Assembly: GCA_963843285.1 (NCBI GenBank)
Contig: CAWJJO010000011.1
Location: forward strand, 62,001 to 126,000
Source of the DNA: CAZDDB01 sp963843285
GTDB lineage: Bacteria; Acidobacteriota; HRBIN11; JAKEFK01
Reading direction: 5' to 3'
DNA: 64,000 nt
Shown: positions 8,723 through 17,680 of the stretch, one piece after another
Layout: every line of letters starts with the position of its first letter
How positions within the stretch are numbered: the first letter of the stretch is position 1
Notes under the pieces: generated by a model
Databases searched by the model: none
What the model was told of the DNA's origin: nothing
Seen by the model: the letters and a program-made list of their open reading frames with translations, nothing else
Position numbers and translations under genes: made by a program

Positions 8723-9571
8723 ATGAAACGGAACCTTGTGATTGTATCCATCTTGCTTGCTTTCGCATCGCTTGTGTGTGCGCAGGAGCTCAACCTTCCG
8801 CGTCCCAGCCAGAAGGCTTCGGTGATGCAAACGATCGGATTGACCGATGTGACGATTACCTATAGCCGGCCGGGCGTCAAGGGACGTGTCATCTGGGGTG
8901 GCCTGGTCCCGTACGATAAGGTGTGGCGCACCGGGGCGAACGAAGCAACAATCATGATCTTCAGCGATGATGTAACCATCGAGGGGAAGCCGCTTCCCGC
9001 CGGCAGCTATAGTCTTCATACGATTCCAGGAAAAGCGGAATGGACGATCATCTTTAACAAACAAGCGGATCAGTGGGGTAGTTACGATTACGATGAATCC
9101 AAAGATGCGCTCCGTATTCAAGTCAAACCACAGGAAGGCCAGCCACAAGAATGGATGATGTTTTCATTTCCGGATGTGTTGCAGGATTCGGCTGTTGTCG
9201 AGCTTGCGTGGGAAAAGCTTCGGATCCGGTTTGGGATCCAAACGAATACAATGGCCAAAGCATCGGCGAACATCAAAGCCGCACTGGAGGGAATGGAGAA
9301 TTGGCGTATTCCGTACCGCGCTGCCGACTTTGCCTGGAACTCAAACACTCAAAACGCCGAAGCCTATCGGTGGATCGAACGGTCGATCGTGCTCAAAGAG
9401 ACCTACTGGAATCTCCGGCTGAAAGCGAACATGCTCGCGCGTGACGGGAAGAAAAAGGAAGCGATTGCGATCGCAGAAAAAGCGGTCACACTCGGCAAAG
9501 CGAATCAAGAGGAGCCTACCGAAGTCGAAAAGACAGAAAAACTGATCGCCGAATGGAAGGGAGCGCAATAG
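8723..9571 (+). CDS. Secreted DUF2911 protein
   Basis: Protein of 282 residues with a signal peptide (MKRNLVIVSILLAFASLVCA). The DUF2911 core covers about residues 25-170: RPSQKASVMQTIGLTDVTIT, YSRPGVKGR, VPYDKVWRTGANEATIM, LPAGSYSLHTIPG and WTIIFNK are its usual conserved blocks. A helical tail of about 110 residues (LKANMLARDGKKKEAIAIAE) looks like TPR packing. The function of the family is unknown. AGGAGG precedes the ATG. A 33-codon frame overlaps its 3' end. Confidence 0.9.
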   Translation: MKRNLVIVSILLAFASLVCAQELNLPRPSQKASVMQTIGLTDVTITYSRPGVKGRVIWGGLVPYDKVWRTGANEATIMIFSDDVTIEGKPLPAGSYSLHTIPGKAEWTIIFNKQADQWGSYDYDESKDALRIQVKPQEGQPQEWMMFSFPDVLQDSAVVELAWEKLRIRFGIQTNTMAKASANIKAALEGMENWRIPYRAADFAWNSNTQNAEAYRWIERSIVLKETYWNLRLKANMLARDGKKKEAIAIAEKAVTLGKANQEEPTEVEKTEKLIAEWKGAQ

Positions 9572-9654
9572 AGGAGGATAGCGATCTTCCGCTGCTCGAA
9601 AGTCTGGAAGAGATCAAGAAAGAATTCCCGCATTTTCAGCCTGTGAATCTGTAA
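9553..9654 (+). CDS. Candidate 33-residue microprotein overlapping the DUF2911 gene end
   Basis: Open frame of 33 residues beginning 19 bases before the DUF2911 stop. It is acidic, with a leucine-rich helix (LPLLESLEEIKKEF) and a PHFQPVNL end. The overlap would allow translational coupling. It has no clear ribosome site and no family I can name; it could equally be chance. Confidence 0.25.
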   Translation: MEGSAIEEDSDLPLLESLEEIKKEFPHFQPVNL

Positions 9655-9655
9655 T

Positions 9656-9707
9656 ATGGAGCGCAGGCGTCCCGCCTGCATTATGGATCGCAGGCATCTT
9701 TCCTGCC
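9656..9707. repeat. Palindromic repeat, family A (copy 2)
   Basis: Two GCAGGC/GCCTGC-type hairpins with an ATTATGGATCG linker, in the orientation opposite to copy 1. It lies between the DUF2911 region and the MarR promoter and could serve as a terminator for the upstream gene. Confidence 0.75.
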
Positions 9708-9709
9708 CT

Positions 9710-9743
9710 AATACTTGACATGACAAGTATTGACATATATTCT
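9710..9743 (+). promoter_or_regulatory. MarR gene promoter with overlapping palindromic operator
   Basis: AATACTTG (9710-9717) and CAAGTATT (9724-9731) form a perfect inverted repeat with a 6-base spacer. The repeat covers a -35 box TTGACA (9715-9720), followed after 17 bases by TATTCT (9738-9743). Transcription would begin near the ATG at 9750, giving a nearly leaderless mRNA. A MarR protein bound here would block its own promoter. Confidence 0.6.
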
Positions 9744-9749
9744 AATTAT

Positions 9750-10229
9750 ATGGCAAGCAAAGGAAAGAAACTCCGTAGCGCCGCCGTATTGGAATTGCGT
9801 GAGGCATATGTCACCTTGGTAGCGACCGCCGACCGGGCGCGGCGGGTTTCGGCGGAAACCATCGAGCCTCACGGGATTACCGGACAGCAATATAACGTGC
9901 TTCGGATTTTGCGGGGCGCAGAACCGGAAGGATTGCCGACACTGACCATTGCAGACAGGATGATCGAGCAGGCGCCTGGGATGACGCGAATGATCGATCG
10001 TCTGGAAGCCAAGGGCCTTGCCGCGCGCACCCGCCGCTCGAAGGATCGCCGGTGCGTTCATTGCCGGATCACGCCCAGGGGTCTCACTCTTCTCGCGCAG
10101 CTGGACAAACCGGTGGACGAGTCGAACAAAGCTGTGTTTGCCGCGCTGGGCCGGCGGGAGCTTGCGCACCTCGTCCGTCTGCTGCATCGCGTGCGGATGT
10201 ATCACGAACGGGGACCCCAAAAGACGTGA
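9750..10229 (+). CDS. MarR family transcriptional regulator
   Basis: Protein of 159 residues with the winged-helix MarR fold: GITGQQYNVLRIL, the recognition helix region TIADRMIEQAPGMTRMIDRL and the wing GLAARTRRSKDRRCVHCRIT. MarR proteins are dimers that release DNA on binding small ligands. A possible start at 9720 lies inside the palindromic operator, so ATG 9750 is preferred. The next genes on the strand are a nitroreductase and an EamA transporter, so it may control stress or xenobiotic response. A second MarR gene of different sequence is at 12724. Confidence 0.9.
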   Translation: MASKGKKLRSAAVLELREAYVTLVATADRARRVSAETIEPHGITGQQYNVLRILRGAEPEGLPTLTIADRMIEQAPGMTRMIDRLEAKGLAARTRRSKDRRCVHCRITPRGLTLLAQLDKPVDESNKAVFAALGRRELAHLVRLLHRVRMYHERGPQKT

Positions 10230-10294
10230 GCGCTTTTTTGTTGAGATATGAATGATTAATCAACTATTGCTTAATCAAGTTGGAGCACAGTAGG

Positions 10295-10900
10295 GTGATC
10301 CACGAAACGAAAGCAAGCACAGATTTTCCGATTCATGATCTGATTGCAGAGCGCTGGAGTCCGGATGCATTTCAAGACCGGATGGTGCCGCGGGCGGACC
10401 TTCGCTCTTTGTTTGAAGCGGCCAGATGGGCGCCGTCTTCTTATAATGAGCAGCCGTGGAGCTATATCGTGGCCACGAAGGACAACCCTGAGGAATTTGC
10501 GGCTATGCTTTCCTGTCTGCTTCCGGGAAACCAGGCATGGGCCAAATCGGCGCCGGTTCTGGCGCTGGGTGTTGTGAGCTTGAAGTTGACACGCAATGGG
10601 AAGCTCAATCGAGCTGCCGTTCATGATCTGGGTCTCGCTTCCGGCAATCTAACTGTGGAAGCGACATCGCGAAGTCTTGTAGTCCATCAGATGATCGCGA
10701 TCCTTCCGGAAAGGGCAAAACAGATCTATGAAATCCCGGAGGACTGGGAGGTGTGGACCGCGCTTGCGATCGGCTATGCGGGGGATCAGGATCCCATTCA
10801 AGCCGGAGCGGTCAAGAAGAGAAACCGGAAGGTACTGGACGAATTTGTCTTTAGCGGCAAGTGGAAGAATCCATCGCCCTTTTTACACTCTGCAGATTAA
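10295..10900 (+). CDS. Nitroreductase family flavoprotein
   Basis: FMN-dependent oxidoreductase of about 201 residues. The N-terminal RWSPDAFQDRMVPRADLRSL, the FMN-binding EAARWAPSSYNEQPW and the C-terminal IGYAGDQD segments match the nitroreductase family. These enzymes use NAD(P)H to reduce nitro groups, quinones or flavins in the cytosol. I prefer GTG 10295, which has GGAG nine bases before it, to an in-frame TTG at 10280. It follows the MarR gene by 65 bases; TGATTAATCA and two TTAATCAA copies in this gap may be regulator sites. The exact substrate cannot be told. Confidence 0.88.
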   Translation: MIHETKASTDFPIHDLIAERWSPDAFQDRMVPRADLRSLFEAARWAPSSYNEQPWSYIVATKDNPEEFAAMLSCLLPGNQAWAKSAPVLALGVVSLKLTRNGKLNRAAVHDLGLASGNLTVEATSRSLVVHQMIAILPERAKQIYEIPEDWEVWTALAIGYAGDQDPIQAGAVKKRNRKVLDEFVFSGKWKNPSPFLHSAD

Positions 10901-10912
10901 CGGGACCATCGC

Positions 10913-11776
10913 ATGCTACTGAGCAGTTTGCTGCTTTTGCTACTCGCGGCTGCGCTGCACGCAGGAACGAATACCTTGATGAAGAAATCGCGCGACAAGA
11001 TCGCCTTTTCCTGGTGGATGTTAACCGTTTTCTCTGTGATGGCCTCTCCCACACTCCTCTTTCTCCCGCGAGTCGAGCCCGCTGTGTGGCTCCTTGTGCT
11101 CGTCAGCGGATTGCTGGAAGCGATGTATTTCTTCACATTGACTCGCGCCTATACATCCGGCGATTTATCACTGGTCTATCCGATTGCGCGCGGATCGGCG
11201 CCGCTTTTCGTATTGATCTGGGCCGTTTTGTTTCTTGGTGAGCGACCCACCTGGATGGGTGTTTGCGGAATCGGCTTTGTGATCGGGGGACTTTACCTGA
11301 TCAATCTTTCTTCCCTTCGCGATTGGAGCCGGCCATTGCACGCATTTCGATCTGCGGCCTCCCGATGGGCGCTGCTTACCGGCGTTCTAATTTCCGCATA
11401 CTCTGCTGTCGACAAAGTGGGCGTTCATTATTTTCATCCGTTTGTCTATTTGTACATGATCCTGCTCGTTTGCTGCTTCTGTTTATCTCTCCAATGGTTG
11501 ATTCGGGACCGTCGTGTTGCTCTCCGGGAGGAGCCGCGGAATGGCCGCCTGCTTCCGATCATGGCCGCCGCTGTTCTTGGTACAGGCGGCTACTTGCTGG
11601 TGCTGGGCGCGATGCGACTGAGTCCGGTCAGTTACGTGGGCCCGGTGCGAGAAGTCTCTGTCGTGATGGGAACCTGGATCGGCATTCGCCTTCTGGGAGA
11701 ACAAGGTGGCTCGTTGCGGATCGCAGCATCGATCCTGGTGGTCATCGGAATCGGATTGATTGCGATTTTTGGTTGA
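10913..11776 (+). CDS. EamA/DMT family transporter
   Basis: Membrane protein of 287 residues with ten predicted transmembrane helices arranged as two EamA halves. The first half ends with YPIARGSAPLFVLIWAVLFL, typical of drug/metabolite exporters, and the second with VSYVGPVREVSVVMGTWIGI. It begins 12 bases after the nitroreductase stop, so the two are probably co-transcribed. Direction is usually export; the substrate is unknown. Confidence 0.88.
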   Translation: MLLSSLLLLLLAAALHAGTNTLMKKSRDKIAFSWWMLTVFSVMASPTLLFLPRVEPAVWLLVLVSGLLEAMYFFTLTRAYTSGDLSLVYPIARGSAPLFVLIWAVLFLGERPTWMGVCGIGFVIGGLYLINLSSLRDWSRPLHAFRSAASRWALLTGVLISAYSAVDKVGVHYFHPFVYLYMILLVCCFCLSLQWLIRDRRVALREEPRNGRLLPIMAAAVLGTGGYLLVLGAMRLSPVSYVGPVREVSVVMGTWIGIRLLGEQGGSLRIAASILVVIGIGLIAIFG

Positions 11777-11784
11777 AAAATAGA

Positions 11785-12495
11785 TTATTTTTCAAACACC
11801 ATAAAAGCGAGAAAATCATCCCGTTCGAACAGCACTTCAAAGCTGCGCCAGGGAGATTGTCCGGCAATACGGCGAAACATCGTAATCGTTTCCGGGAAAT
11901 CAGATTCGCGCGGATGTTTCATAATTTGGGCTCTATCTTCATCGCTGAGATCAGGAACTTTTTCCAGAATTCGCGAATCTAAACGCTCCAGCCAGTGATC
12001 CCGCGTCTCTTGCTCCATAGCAACTCCATCCACCAGGATCAAATAGCCGGGCGTTTTGAGACGTAGATAACAATCTGAGATGAATTTCATCTTTTGATCC
12101 AGCGGCAGGTGGTGTAAGGAATAGCTGCAGAACATGAGATCCACGGGATCTGCAAGACCGGCTACGGCATTGGCCATGTCCTGGCAGATCAGGGTTTTTT
12201 GACAATCCAGCGACGCCATTTTTAGAGCTGCGGTCGCGATCAGATCAGACGATGCATCCACCCCGGTATAATGCGAAACAGGCCTGTTTCGCAAAGTATC
12301 CAGGACCGCGCTTCCATCACCGCATCCAAAGTCCACAAAACGAAACGGACGCTTGCCGAAACGGTCGTCAAGAAAACGATCGAGAGTCTCAAACATCTCT
12401 CTGTGGCAAAGAACATCGCCGCGAATCACCTGCTGATAGAGATGCCATTGATGGTCAAAAAAGAAGCGAACTGCTTCGGACTGATGGGTGCTCAT
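11785..12495 (-). CDS. Class I SAM-dependent methyltransferase
   Basis: Cytosolic protein of 236 residues. The SAM-binding glycine loop is FRFVDFGCGDGSAV at about residue 54, followed by the acidic strand end YTGVDASSDLI and the motif IV region MFCSYSLHHLPLDQK. A final ERDDFLAFMVFEK closes the fold. The methyl acceptor is not apparent. It is convergent with the EamA gene, with only 8 bases between the stops. Confidence 0.88.
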   Translation of the reverse strand: MSTHQSEAVRFFFDHQWHLYQQVIRGDVLCHREMFETLDRFLDDRFGKRPFRFVDFGCGDGSAVLDTLRNRPVSHYTGVDASSDLIATAALKMASLDCQKTLICQDMANAVAGLADPVDLMFCSYSLHHLPLDQKMKFISDCYLRLKTPGYLILVDGVAMEQETRDHWLERLDSRILEKVPDLSDEDRAQIMKHPRESDFPETITMFRRIAGQSPWRSFEVLFERDDFLAFMVFEK

Positions 12496-12569
12496 CCTTA
12501 CATGTTACCAGACTTGGAGCGCCGGTATCCGTCGCTGCGTACGAGACACGCGCGCTCTGAGGAATAGGA

Positions 12570-12640
12570 GAGCAGGCTGGAAGCCTGCGGCCCATCATGC
12601 AGGCGTGGACGCCTGCGCTCCATATGCCTGCGCTACAAGC
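12570..12640. repeat. Palindromic repeat, family A (copy 3)
   Basis: GCAGGCTGGAAGCCTGC and GCAGGCGTGGACGCCTGC hairpins with a CCCATCAT linker and a trailing half-unit ATGCCTGCGCTAC. It lies between divergent genes, just before a MarR promoter. Confidence 0.8.
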
Positions 12641-12658
12641 CGTCTGGGCCCAAATCAC

Positions 12659-12687
12659 TTGACAGGCAATCCGAACGTTTCTATATT
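12659..12687 (+). promoter_or_regulatory. Sigma-70-type promoter of the second MarR gene
   Basis: TTGACA (12659-12664) and TATATT (12682-12687) are separated by exactly 17 bases. The MarR start codon lies 37 bases further on, preceded by GGAG. Confidence 0.7.
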
Positions 12688-12723
12688 TGAATACTTCGGA
12701 AATAAAACTATTTGGAGATTGAA

Positions 12724-13173
12724 ATGGGGACGTTAGAACAAAGAGAAAAAGAGCTGCTCGATTATTTGGACACGCTGGTGCATCGCGTGATGATGGATCA
12801 AGGGCAATCGGCAGCCACGTGTTCTAAGCGAGAAATGAGGATTGTCGACATTCTTGGCAAGAAGGGGCTCATGATTATGACCGAAGTTGCGGAGGAGGCG
12901 TTGCTCTCGCTGAGTACTGTAACTGGCATCATGGACAGCCTCGTGGAGAAGGCCTTTGTGCGCCGGGAAAGATGCGATGAAGACAGACGGGTCGTTCGAG
13001 TGGAACTGACTCCGGAAGGGCGGAAATTGCATCGCCAGTCTCTGGAATTCCGTATGAAGCTTGTCCACGGTATGCTGGCGCCTTTAAGCCGGATCGAACA
13101 GGATACCTTTATCGGATTGTTTCGGAAGATCGCCGAAAAGATTCAAGCAGAAAAGACCGCAACTGTAGAGTAA
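12724..13173 (+). CDS. MarR family regulator, probably of the RND pump operon
   Basis: Protein of 149 residues. The winged helix spans about residues 35-110: the recognition region EVAEEALLSLSTVTGIMDSL and the wing FVRRERCDEDRRVVRVELTP are typical. It lies 128 bases upstream of a three-gene RND efflux operon on the same strand. By analogy with mexR- and marR-type arrangements it is likely its local repressor. Start 12724 is chosen because GGAG precedes it. Confidence 0.9.
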   Translation: MGTLEQREKELLDYLDTLVHRVMMDQGQSAATCSKREMRIVDILGKKGLMIMTEVAEEALLSLSTVTGIMDSLVEKAFVRRERCDEDRRVVRVELTPEGRKLHRQSLEFRMKLVHGMLAPLSRIEQDTFIGLFRKIAEKIQAEKTATVE

Positions 13174-13301
13174 CCGAACGAAAGCCTGCGCAATTTCTGG
13201 CGCAGTTTTTTCTTTCCCAATAGTTTGAAAGAAAAAGTATTTGATTTATGAAATTTAGGAACCGTAAAGTTTTGATTCTTTCCGGGAGAAAAGGAGATTC
13301 T

Positions 13302-14501
13302 ATGACTACCCAGACCGCGACGTTGAAGTCCAATTCATTCCGACTTCTCACTGTCATTTTTCTATTCACGACCCTCGTTCTTGCGGGTTGTGGAAAAGGC
13401 GCTGAACAGGGTTTCCAACGGCCGCCTGCGCCCGTTGCCGTGAGCGTTGCAATCCAGCAAGATGTTCCCGTTTATCTGGATGCGGTCGGCAAAACTGTCG
13501 CGCGCGAAGTTGTTTCAATTCAACCGCAGGTGGCGGGCCGTATCACACAGATCCATTTTGTTGATGGCGCATACGTCAAGAAGGGCGATCCGCTTTTTAC
13601 TGTGGATCCACGTCCGTACCAGGCACAACTGCATGCAGCCGAAGCAAACTTTGCTGAAACGCAAGCCTCTCTGGATCTGGCAAAGACAGACTTCGAACGC
13701 GTCGCGAACCTGGGGAATACCAAAGCCCTCTCCAAACAGGACTATGATGCAAAAAAGAACGCCGTGGCTGTCGGCGAAGCTCAATTGAAGCAGAGACAGG
13801 CGGAAATCGAGATGGCCCGGCTCAACCTTGCGTATTGTTTCATCACTTCTCCAATTGAAGGCAGGACTGGTCAGCGTTTGGTTGATCTTGGAAACATTGT
13901 TGTTCCCAACAACGGATCGCTGTTGACGATTCAGCGATTGGATCCGATCTACGCCGACTTTACGATTCCTGAAAACGATCTCACGAACGTTCAGTACAGC
14001 ATGCGCGCGGGAGCTTTGAATGTGGAAATCCGCTTGCCCGATGATGCCGCTCATGCGCGCAAAGGCTCTCTCACGTTTCTGGACAATTCTGTGCAGGAGG
14101 GAGCCGGAACCATCAAACTCAGGGCCACTCTTCCGAATGAGGACCACTACTTTTGGCCGGGCCGGTTTGTAAATATCCGGGTTGTACTGAGCACCCAGCC
14201 GGGCGCTATTCTGATTCCTGCCGCGGCTCCCCAAACGTCCGCTCAGGGAACATTCGTTTACACCATCAACAGCGATTCCACAGCTGAGCTTCGACCCGTA
14301 AAGCTGGGTCAACGGCAAGGCGATCTTGTTGTAATCACTCAGGGACTTCAAGCGGGAGAACGTGTTGTTGTTACCGGACAGCTGGGTGTGACACCGGGTG
14401 GAAAAGTGTTGGTTCATGAATCACCGGAATCACGCGCAGACATTGAGGGCGACCACGAGGGTCGCTCCAGCAAGGAGGCGCTTGCAGGAGATAAGTCATG
14501 A
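13302..14501 (+). CDS. RND efflux periplasmic adaptor lipoprotein
   Basis: Protein of 399 residues. A lipobox (LVLAGCGK) anchors it to the inner membrane. AcrA-like order follows: beta-barrel/lipoyl half (PVAVSVAIQQDVPVYLDAVG, GRITQIHFVDGAYVKKGDPL), coiled-coil hairpin (about 100-180), lipoyl half (TSPIEGRTGQRLVDLGNIV) and C-terminal barrel. AAAGGAGATTCT precedes ATG 13302, better than an earlier in-frame ATG at 13248. Its stop overlaps the pump gene start by 4 bases. It bridges the pump and the outer-membrane channel. Confidence 0.93.
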   Translation: MTTQTATLKSNSFRLLTVIFLFTTLVLAGCGKGAEQGFQRPPAPVAVSVAIQQDVPVYLDAVGKTVAREVVSIQPQVAGRITQIHFVDGAYVKKGDPLFTVDPRPYQAQLHAAEANFAETQASLDLAKTDFERVANLGNTKALSKQDYDAKKNAVAVGEAQLKQRQAEIEMARLNLAYCFITSPIEGRTGQRLVDLGNIVVPNNGSLLTIQRLDPIYADFTIPENDLTNVQYSMRAGALNVEIRLPDDAAHARKGSLTFLDNSVQEGAGTIKLRATLPNEDHYFWPGRFVNIRVVLSTQPGAILIPAAAPQTSAQGTFVYTINSDSTAELRPVKLGQRQGDLVVITQGLQAGERVVVTGQLGVTPGGKVLVHESPESRADIEGDHEGRSSKEALAGDKS

Positions 14502-17500
14502 ATCTCTCAGAACCTTTCATCCGAAGACCCGTAATGACGTTCGTTTTGACTGCTTCCGTAATTCTTTTCGGCGTTCTCAGCTATCTTCGTCTTCCGGTGA
14601 ACGATCTGCCTTCCGTGGACTATCCGGTGATCGAAGTACAGGCGAGTTATCCCGGCGCCAGCCCGGACACGGTAGCAAACAATATTGCCACACCGCTGGA
14701 ACGGCAATTCATGCAAATCAACGGACTCGAAGTAGTCACTTCCAAAAGCACGCAAGGGCATACCAGCATGACCCTCCAGTTTGAGCTGGATAAAAGCATC
14801 GATGCCGCTGCAACGGATGTGCAGACAGCGATTTCACAGGCCAGCGGCAGCCTGCCGGTGGATTTACCTTCGCCGCCGACTTTTTCGAAAAGCAATCCGA
14901 ACGATCAACCGATCCTTTATATAGCGCTTACCAGCGATTCTGTTACCGGCGGCCAGCTTTACGATTATGCGAGCACGCAGGTAGGTCAACGGATTAGCAT
15001 CGTAAGCGGCGTGAGCCGTGTCAATGTTTTCGGCACCAAATCCGCGATCCGCATCAAAGCGGACCCTTCCGCCATGTGGGCTCGCGGAATTTCTATAGAT
15101 GACCTCTCTACTGCGATTAAAAACGGTACCAGCTATACCGGCGCAGGCCAGTTCGACGGAAGCACGGGCACTGCGGTGTTACGGCCCAAAGGACAGCTCG
15201 ATAAAGCGGAAGACTATAGCAATCTGATCATTGCAAACAAAGATGGTTCACCAGTATATCTTCGTGACGTAGCTGAAGTACGAGACTCGGTTCAGGATGA
15301 GCGGATCAACATGCGTTTCTGGGTGCGAGGCTATCCTGTGCCGTCCGCCACAGTTGTGATTGCCGTGTTCCGCCAGGCGGGAGCCAACGCAGTTCAAGTT
15401 GCCAAGAACGTCCGAGATGTCCTTCCGGTTGTCAGCGCGGAACTCCCTGGATCTGTGCGCATTACACCGATCTATGATCGTTCGCGCACGATCGTTCACT
15501 CCGTAGAGGATGTGCGATTCACTTTGATTATTGCGTTTGTCCTGGTCGTTCTCGTCATCTTCCTATTTTTGGGGCGCGCCAGAGACACCCTGATTCCAGC
15601 TGTGGCGCTTCCCATGTCACTGCTGCTCACGTTTATGGTTATGAACTTTCTGGGATACAGTCTGGACAACTTATCGTTGATGGCGCTCACGCTTGCGATC
15701 GGCTTCCTTGTGGATGACGCGATCGTGTTTCTGGAGAACACAGTTCGCAGGATGGAGCATGGAGAGGGCGTCATGCAGGCGACTCTCAGCAGTGCGAAGG
15801 AAATCAGTTTTACAATCCTGGCCATGACGATTTCTCTTGCCGCCGTTTTCTTTCCCCTTGTGTTTATGTCCGGACTTGTCGGTCGAATTTTCCGCGAGTT
15901 CGCCGTTACGATCGTAGTTTCCATATTTGCATCCGGACTTGTATCTCTGACTCTTACACCGTTGATGTGCGCGAGATTGCTCAAGCCTCGTGGCCGGGGC
16001 TTCAAGCAAACATGGATGGAACGCACCGTCGGCGGTGTGGAAAAGAAAGTTCTGGGCGTCTATGGTAAATCACTCTGGTGGTTTCTTCGCAAACGATGGG
16101 TTTCCGCTTTGATCTGGGTTGTTTGTCTGGTGGGAACGATCGGCCTGCTCATCGTCATTCCGAAGGCGTTCTTGCCGGTAGGAGACAGCAGCGTTGTTTT
16201 TGGTGTTTTCATTGGAAAGGAAGGCTCTTCGCCACAGCAAATGCGGGCGATCCAGGATCAAGTAGATAAAATTCTGCATGAGGATCCGAACGTAATCACG
16301 GATTTCACGATGACGGGAAACGGCGCATTCCTTCCAGCCAATCAGGGAATTACGTTCACCTTCTTAAGATCACCCAAGGAGCGGGCGCCGATTCAACTCG
16401 CGGCCGCACAGTTGATGGGAAAATTGAATTCTATTCCCGGTGTATTTGCGTTCCTGCGTCCGTTTCCGGTTCTGGAGATCAGTACCGGCGCTGTGAATCG
16501 GAACCAGGGGCAATATCAATTTGCCATATCCGGCGTAAATTCCGAACAGGTGTACGAGGTTGCCGGAAAACTCCTGGGGAAATTGTACCCGTACCCGGGA
16601 TTTCTCACAGTTTCTTCCGACATGTTCAACAACACGCCGAATCTGGATATTGATATCCGTCGGGACCAGGCAAAGATGTACGGTGTGTCCGAAACTCGCA
16701 TTTTGGAGATGCTGAGGAATGCGTATGCGCAGAACTACCTTTATTTGATTAAGAAGCCGGAAGACCAGTATCAGGTAATTCTGGAAGTGGCAGATAAGGC
16801 GCGTCAGAATGCTGATGATCTTTCTCTTCTTTACATCAAGTCGGATGACGGGAAAAACATGGTTCCGCTCAATGCGCTGGTTACCTGGAAGCCGTCACTT
16901 GGCCAGCAGGCGGTAAACCATTTGAACCAGTTCACCAGCGTCACAATCTTTTTTAACCTGAAACCCGGCGTTGCGATTGGGGATGCGACCAACTTCATCA
17001 ACAAAGCGGCCGCAGAGGTGGTTCCGCCTACAGTGCGCGCGAGTTTGCAGGGTGAGGCCTTGACTTTTACAGATACTGTGCGAGACCTCTCACTATTGAT
17101 GGTGCTCGCTGTATTTGTGATGTATGTGATTCTCGCGATTCTTTACGAAAGCTACTTGCATCCGATTACAGTGCTGTCGACTTTACCTACCGCGCTGGTC
17201 GGTGGACTGCTGACGCTTGTCGTTTTCGGTCAGGAAGCATCGCTCTACGCGTTTGTCGGTTTGTTCATGCTGATGGGCATCGTGAAGAAGAACGGAATCA
17301 TGATTGTTGATTTCGCGCGCCATCGCGTAGCCGCGGGCGAGTCGGCTGAAAAAGCAATTCATGATGCAAGCATGGATCGCTTCCGGCCGATCATCATGAC
17401 TACACTTGCCGCGGTGATTGGCGCAGTGCCGATCGCTGTCGGCTTTGGCGCTGACGGAGCTTCGCGCCAGCCGCTGGGAATGGTCATTGTCGGCGGTTTG

Positions 17501-17680
17501 ATCGTTTCACAATTCATCACTCTTTACGTAACACCGGTCATTTATCTGTATCTGGAGGAGTTCCAGGAAAAAGTCCTGAATCGCACTGCCTTCTTCCACT
17601 CCGGTCACGTGGAGGTGCCATTCACGGAAATGACCGATCCGAGTCAACTGAAATTAGATACGGAAACGGAGAGATTATGA
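14498..17680 (+). CDS. RND multidrug efflux pump permease (AcrB/MdtC type)
   Basis: Inner-membrane proton-driven pump of 1060 residues, the normal length. It has twelve transmembrane helices in two halves and two large periplasmic loops. The N-terminus (NLSEPFIRRPVMTFVLTASV), the NDLPSVDYPVIEVQASYPGA stretch and GFLVDDAIVFLENTVRRME in the membrane domain are typical of the MdtBC/MexB group. The late LMGIVKKNGIMIVDFARHR is also characteristic. It overlaps the adaptor upstream and the outer-membrane factor downstream by 4 bases each, so the three are translationally coupled. Substrates are not predictable. Confidence 0.95.
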   Translation: MNLSEPFIRRPVMTFVLTASVILFGVLSYLRLPVNDLPSVDYPVIEVQASYPGASPDTVANNIATPLERQFMQINGLEVVTSKSTQGHTSMTLQFELDKSIDAAATDVQTAISQASGSLPVDLPSPPTFSKSNPNDQPILYIALTSDSVTGGQLYDYASTQVGQRISIVSGVSRVNVFGTKSAIRIKADPSAMWARGISIDDLSTAIKNGTSYTGAGQFDGSTGTAVLRPKGQLDKAEDYSNLIIANKDGSPVYLRDVAEVRDSVQDERINMRFWVRGYPVPSATVVIAVFRQAGANAVQVAKNVRDVLPVVSAELPGSVRITPIYDRSRTIVHSVEDVRFTLIIAFVLVVLVIFLFLGRARDTLIPAVALPMSLLLTFMVMNFLGYSLDNLSLMALTLAIGFLVDDAIVFLENTVRRMEHGEGVMQATLSSAKEISFTILAMTISLAAVFFPLVFMSGLVGRIFREFAVTIVVSIFASGLVSLTLTPLMCARLLKPRGRGFKQTWMERTVGGVEKKVLGVYGKSLWWFLRKRWVSALIWVVCLVGTIGLLIVIPKAFLPVGDSSVVFGVFIGKEGSSPQQMRAIQDQVDKILHEDPNVITDFTMTGNGAFLPANQGITFTFLRSPKERAPIQLAAAQLMGKLNSIPGVFAFLRPFPVLEISTGAVNRNQGQYQFAISGVNSEQVYEVAGKLLGKLYPYPGFLTVSSDMFNNTPNLDIDIRRDQAKMYGVSETRILEMLRNAYAQNYLYLIKKPEDQYQVILEVADKARQNADDLSLLYIKSDDGKNMVPLNALVTWKPSLGQQAVNHLNQFTSVTIFFNLKPGVAIGDATNFINKAAAEVVPPTVRASLQGEALTFTDTVRDLSLLMVLAVFVMYVILAILYESYLHPITVLSTLPTALVGGLLTLVVFGQEASLYAFVGLFMLMGIVKKNGIMIVDFARHRVAAGESAEKAIHDASMDRFRPIIMTTLAAVIGAVPIAVGFGADGASRQPLGMVIVGGLIVSQFITLYVTPVIYLYLEEFQEKVLNRTAFFHSGHVEVPFTEMTDPSQLKLDTETERL

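Noticed and set aside
13515..14417. 300-codon minus-strand frame inside the RND adaptor
   Set aside because: Lies wholly within the adaptor coding sequence, which has unmistakable family motifs; the antisense translation has none.
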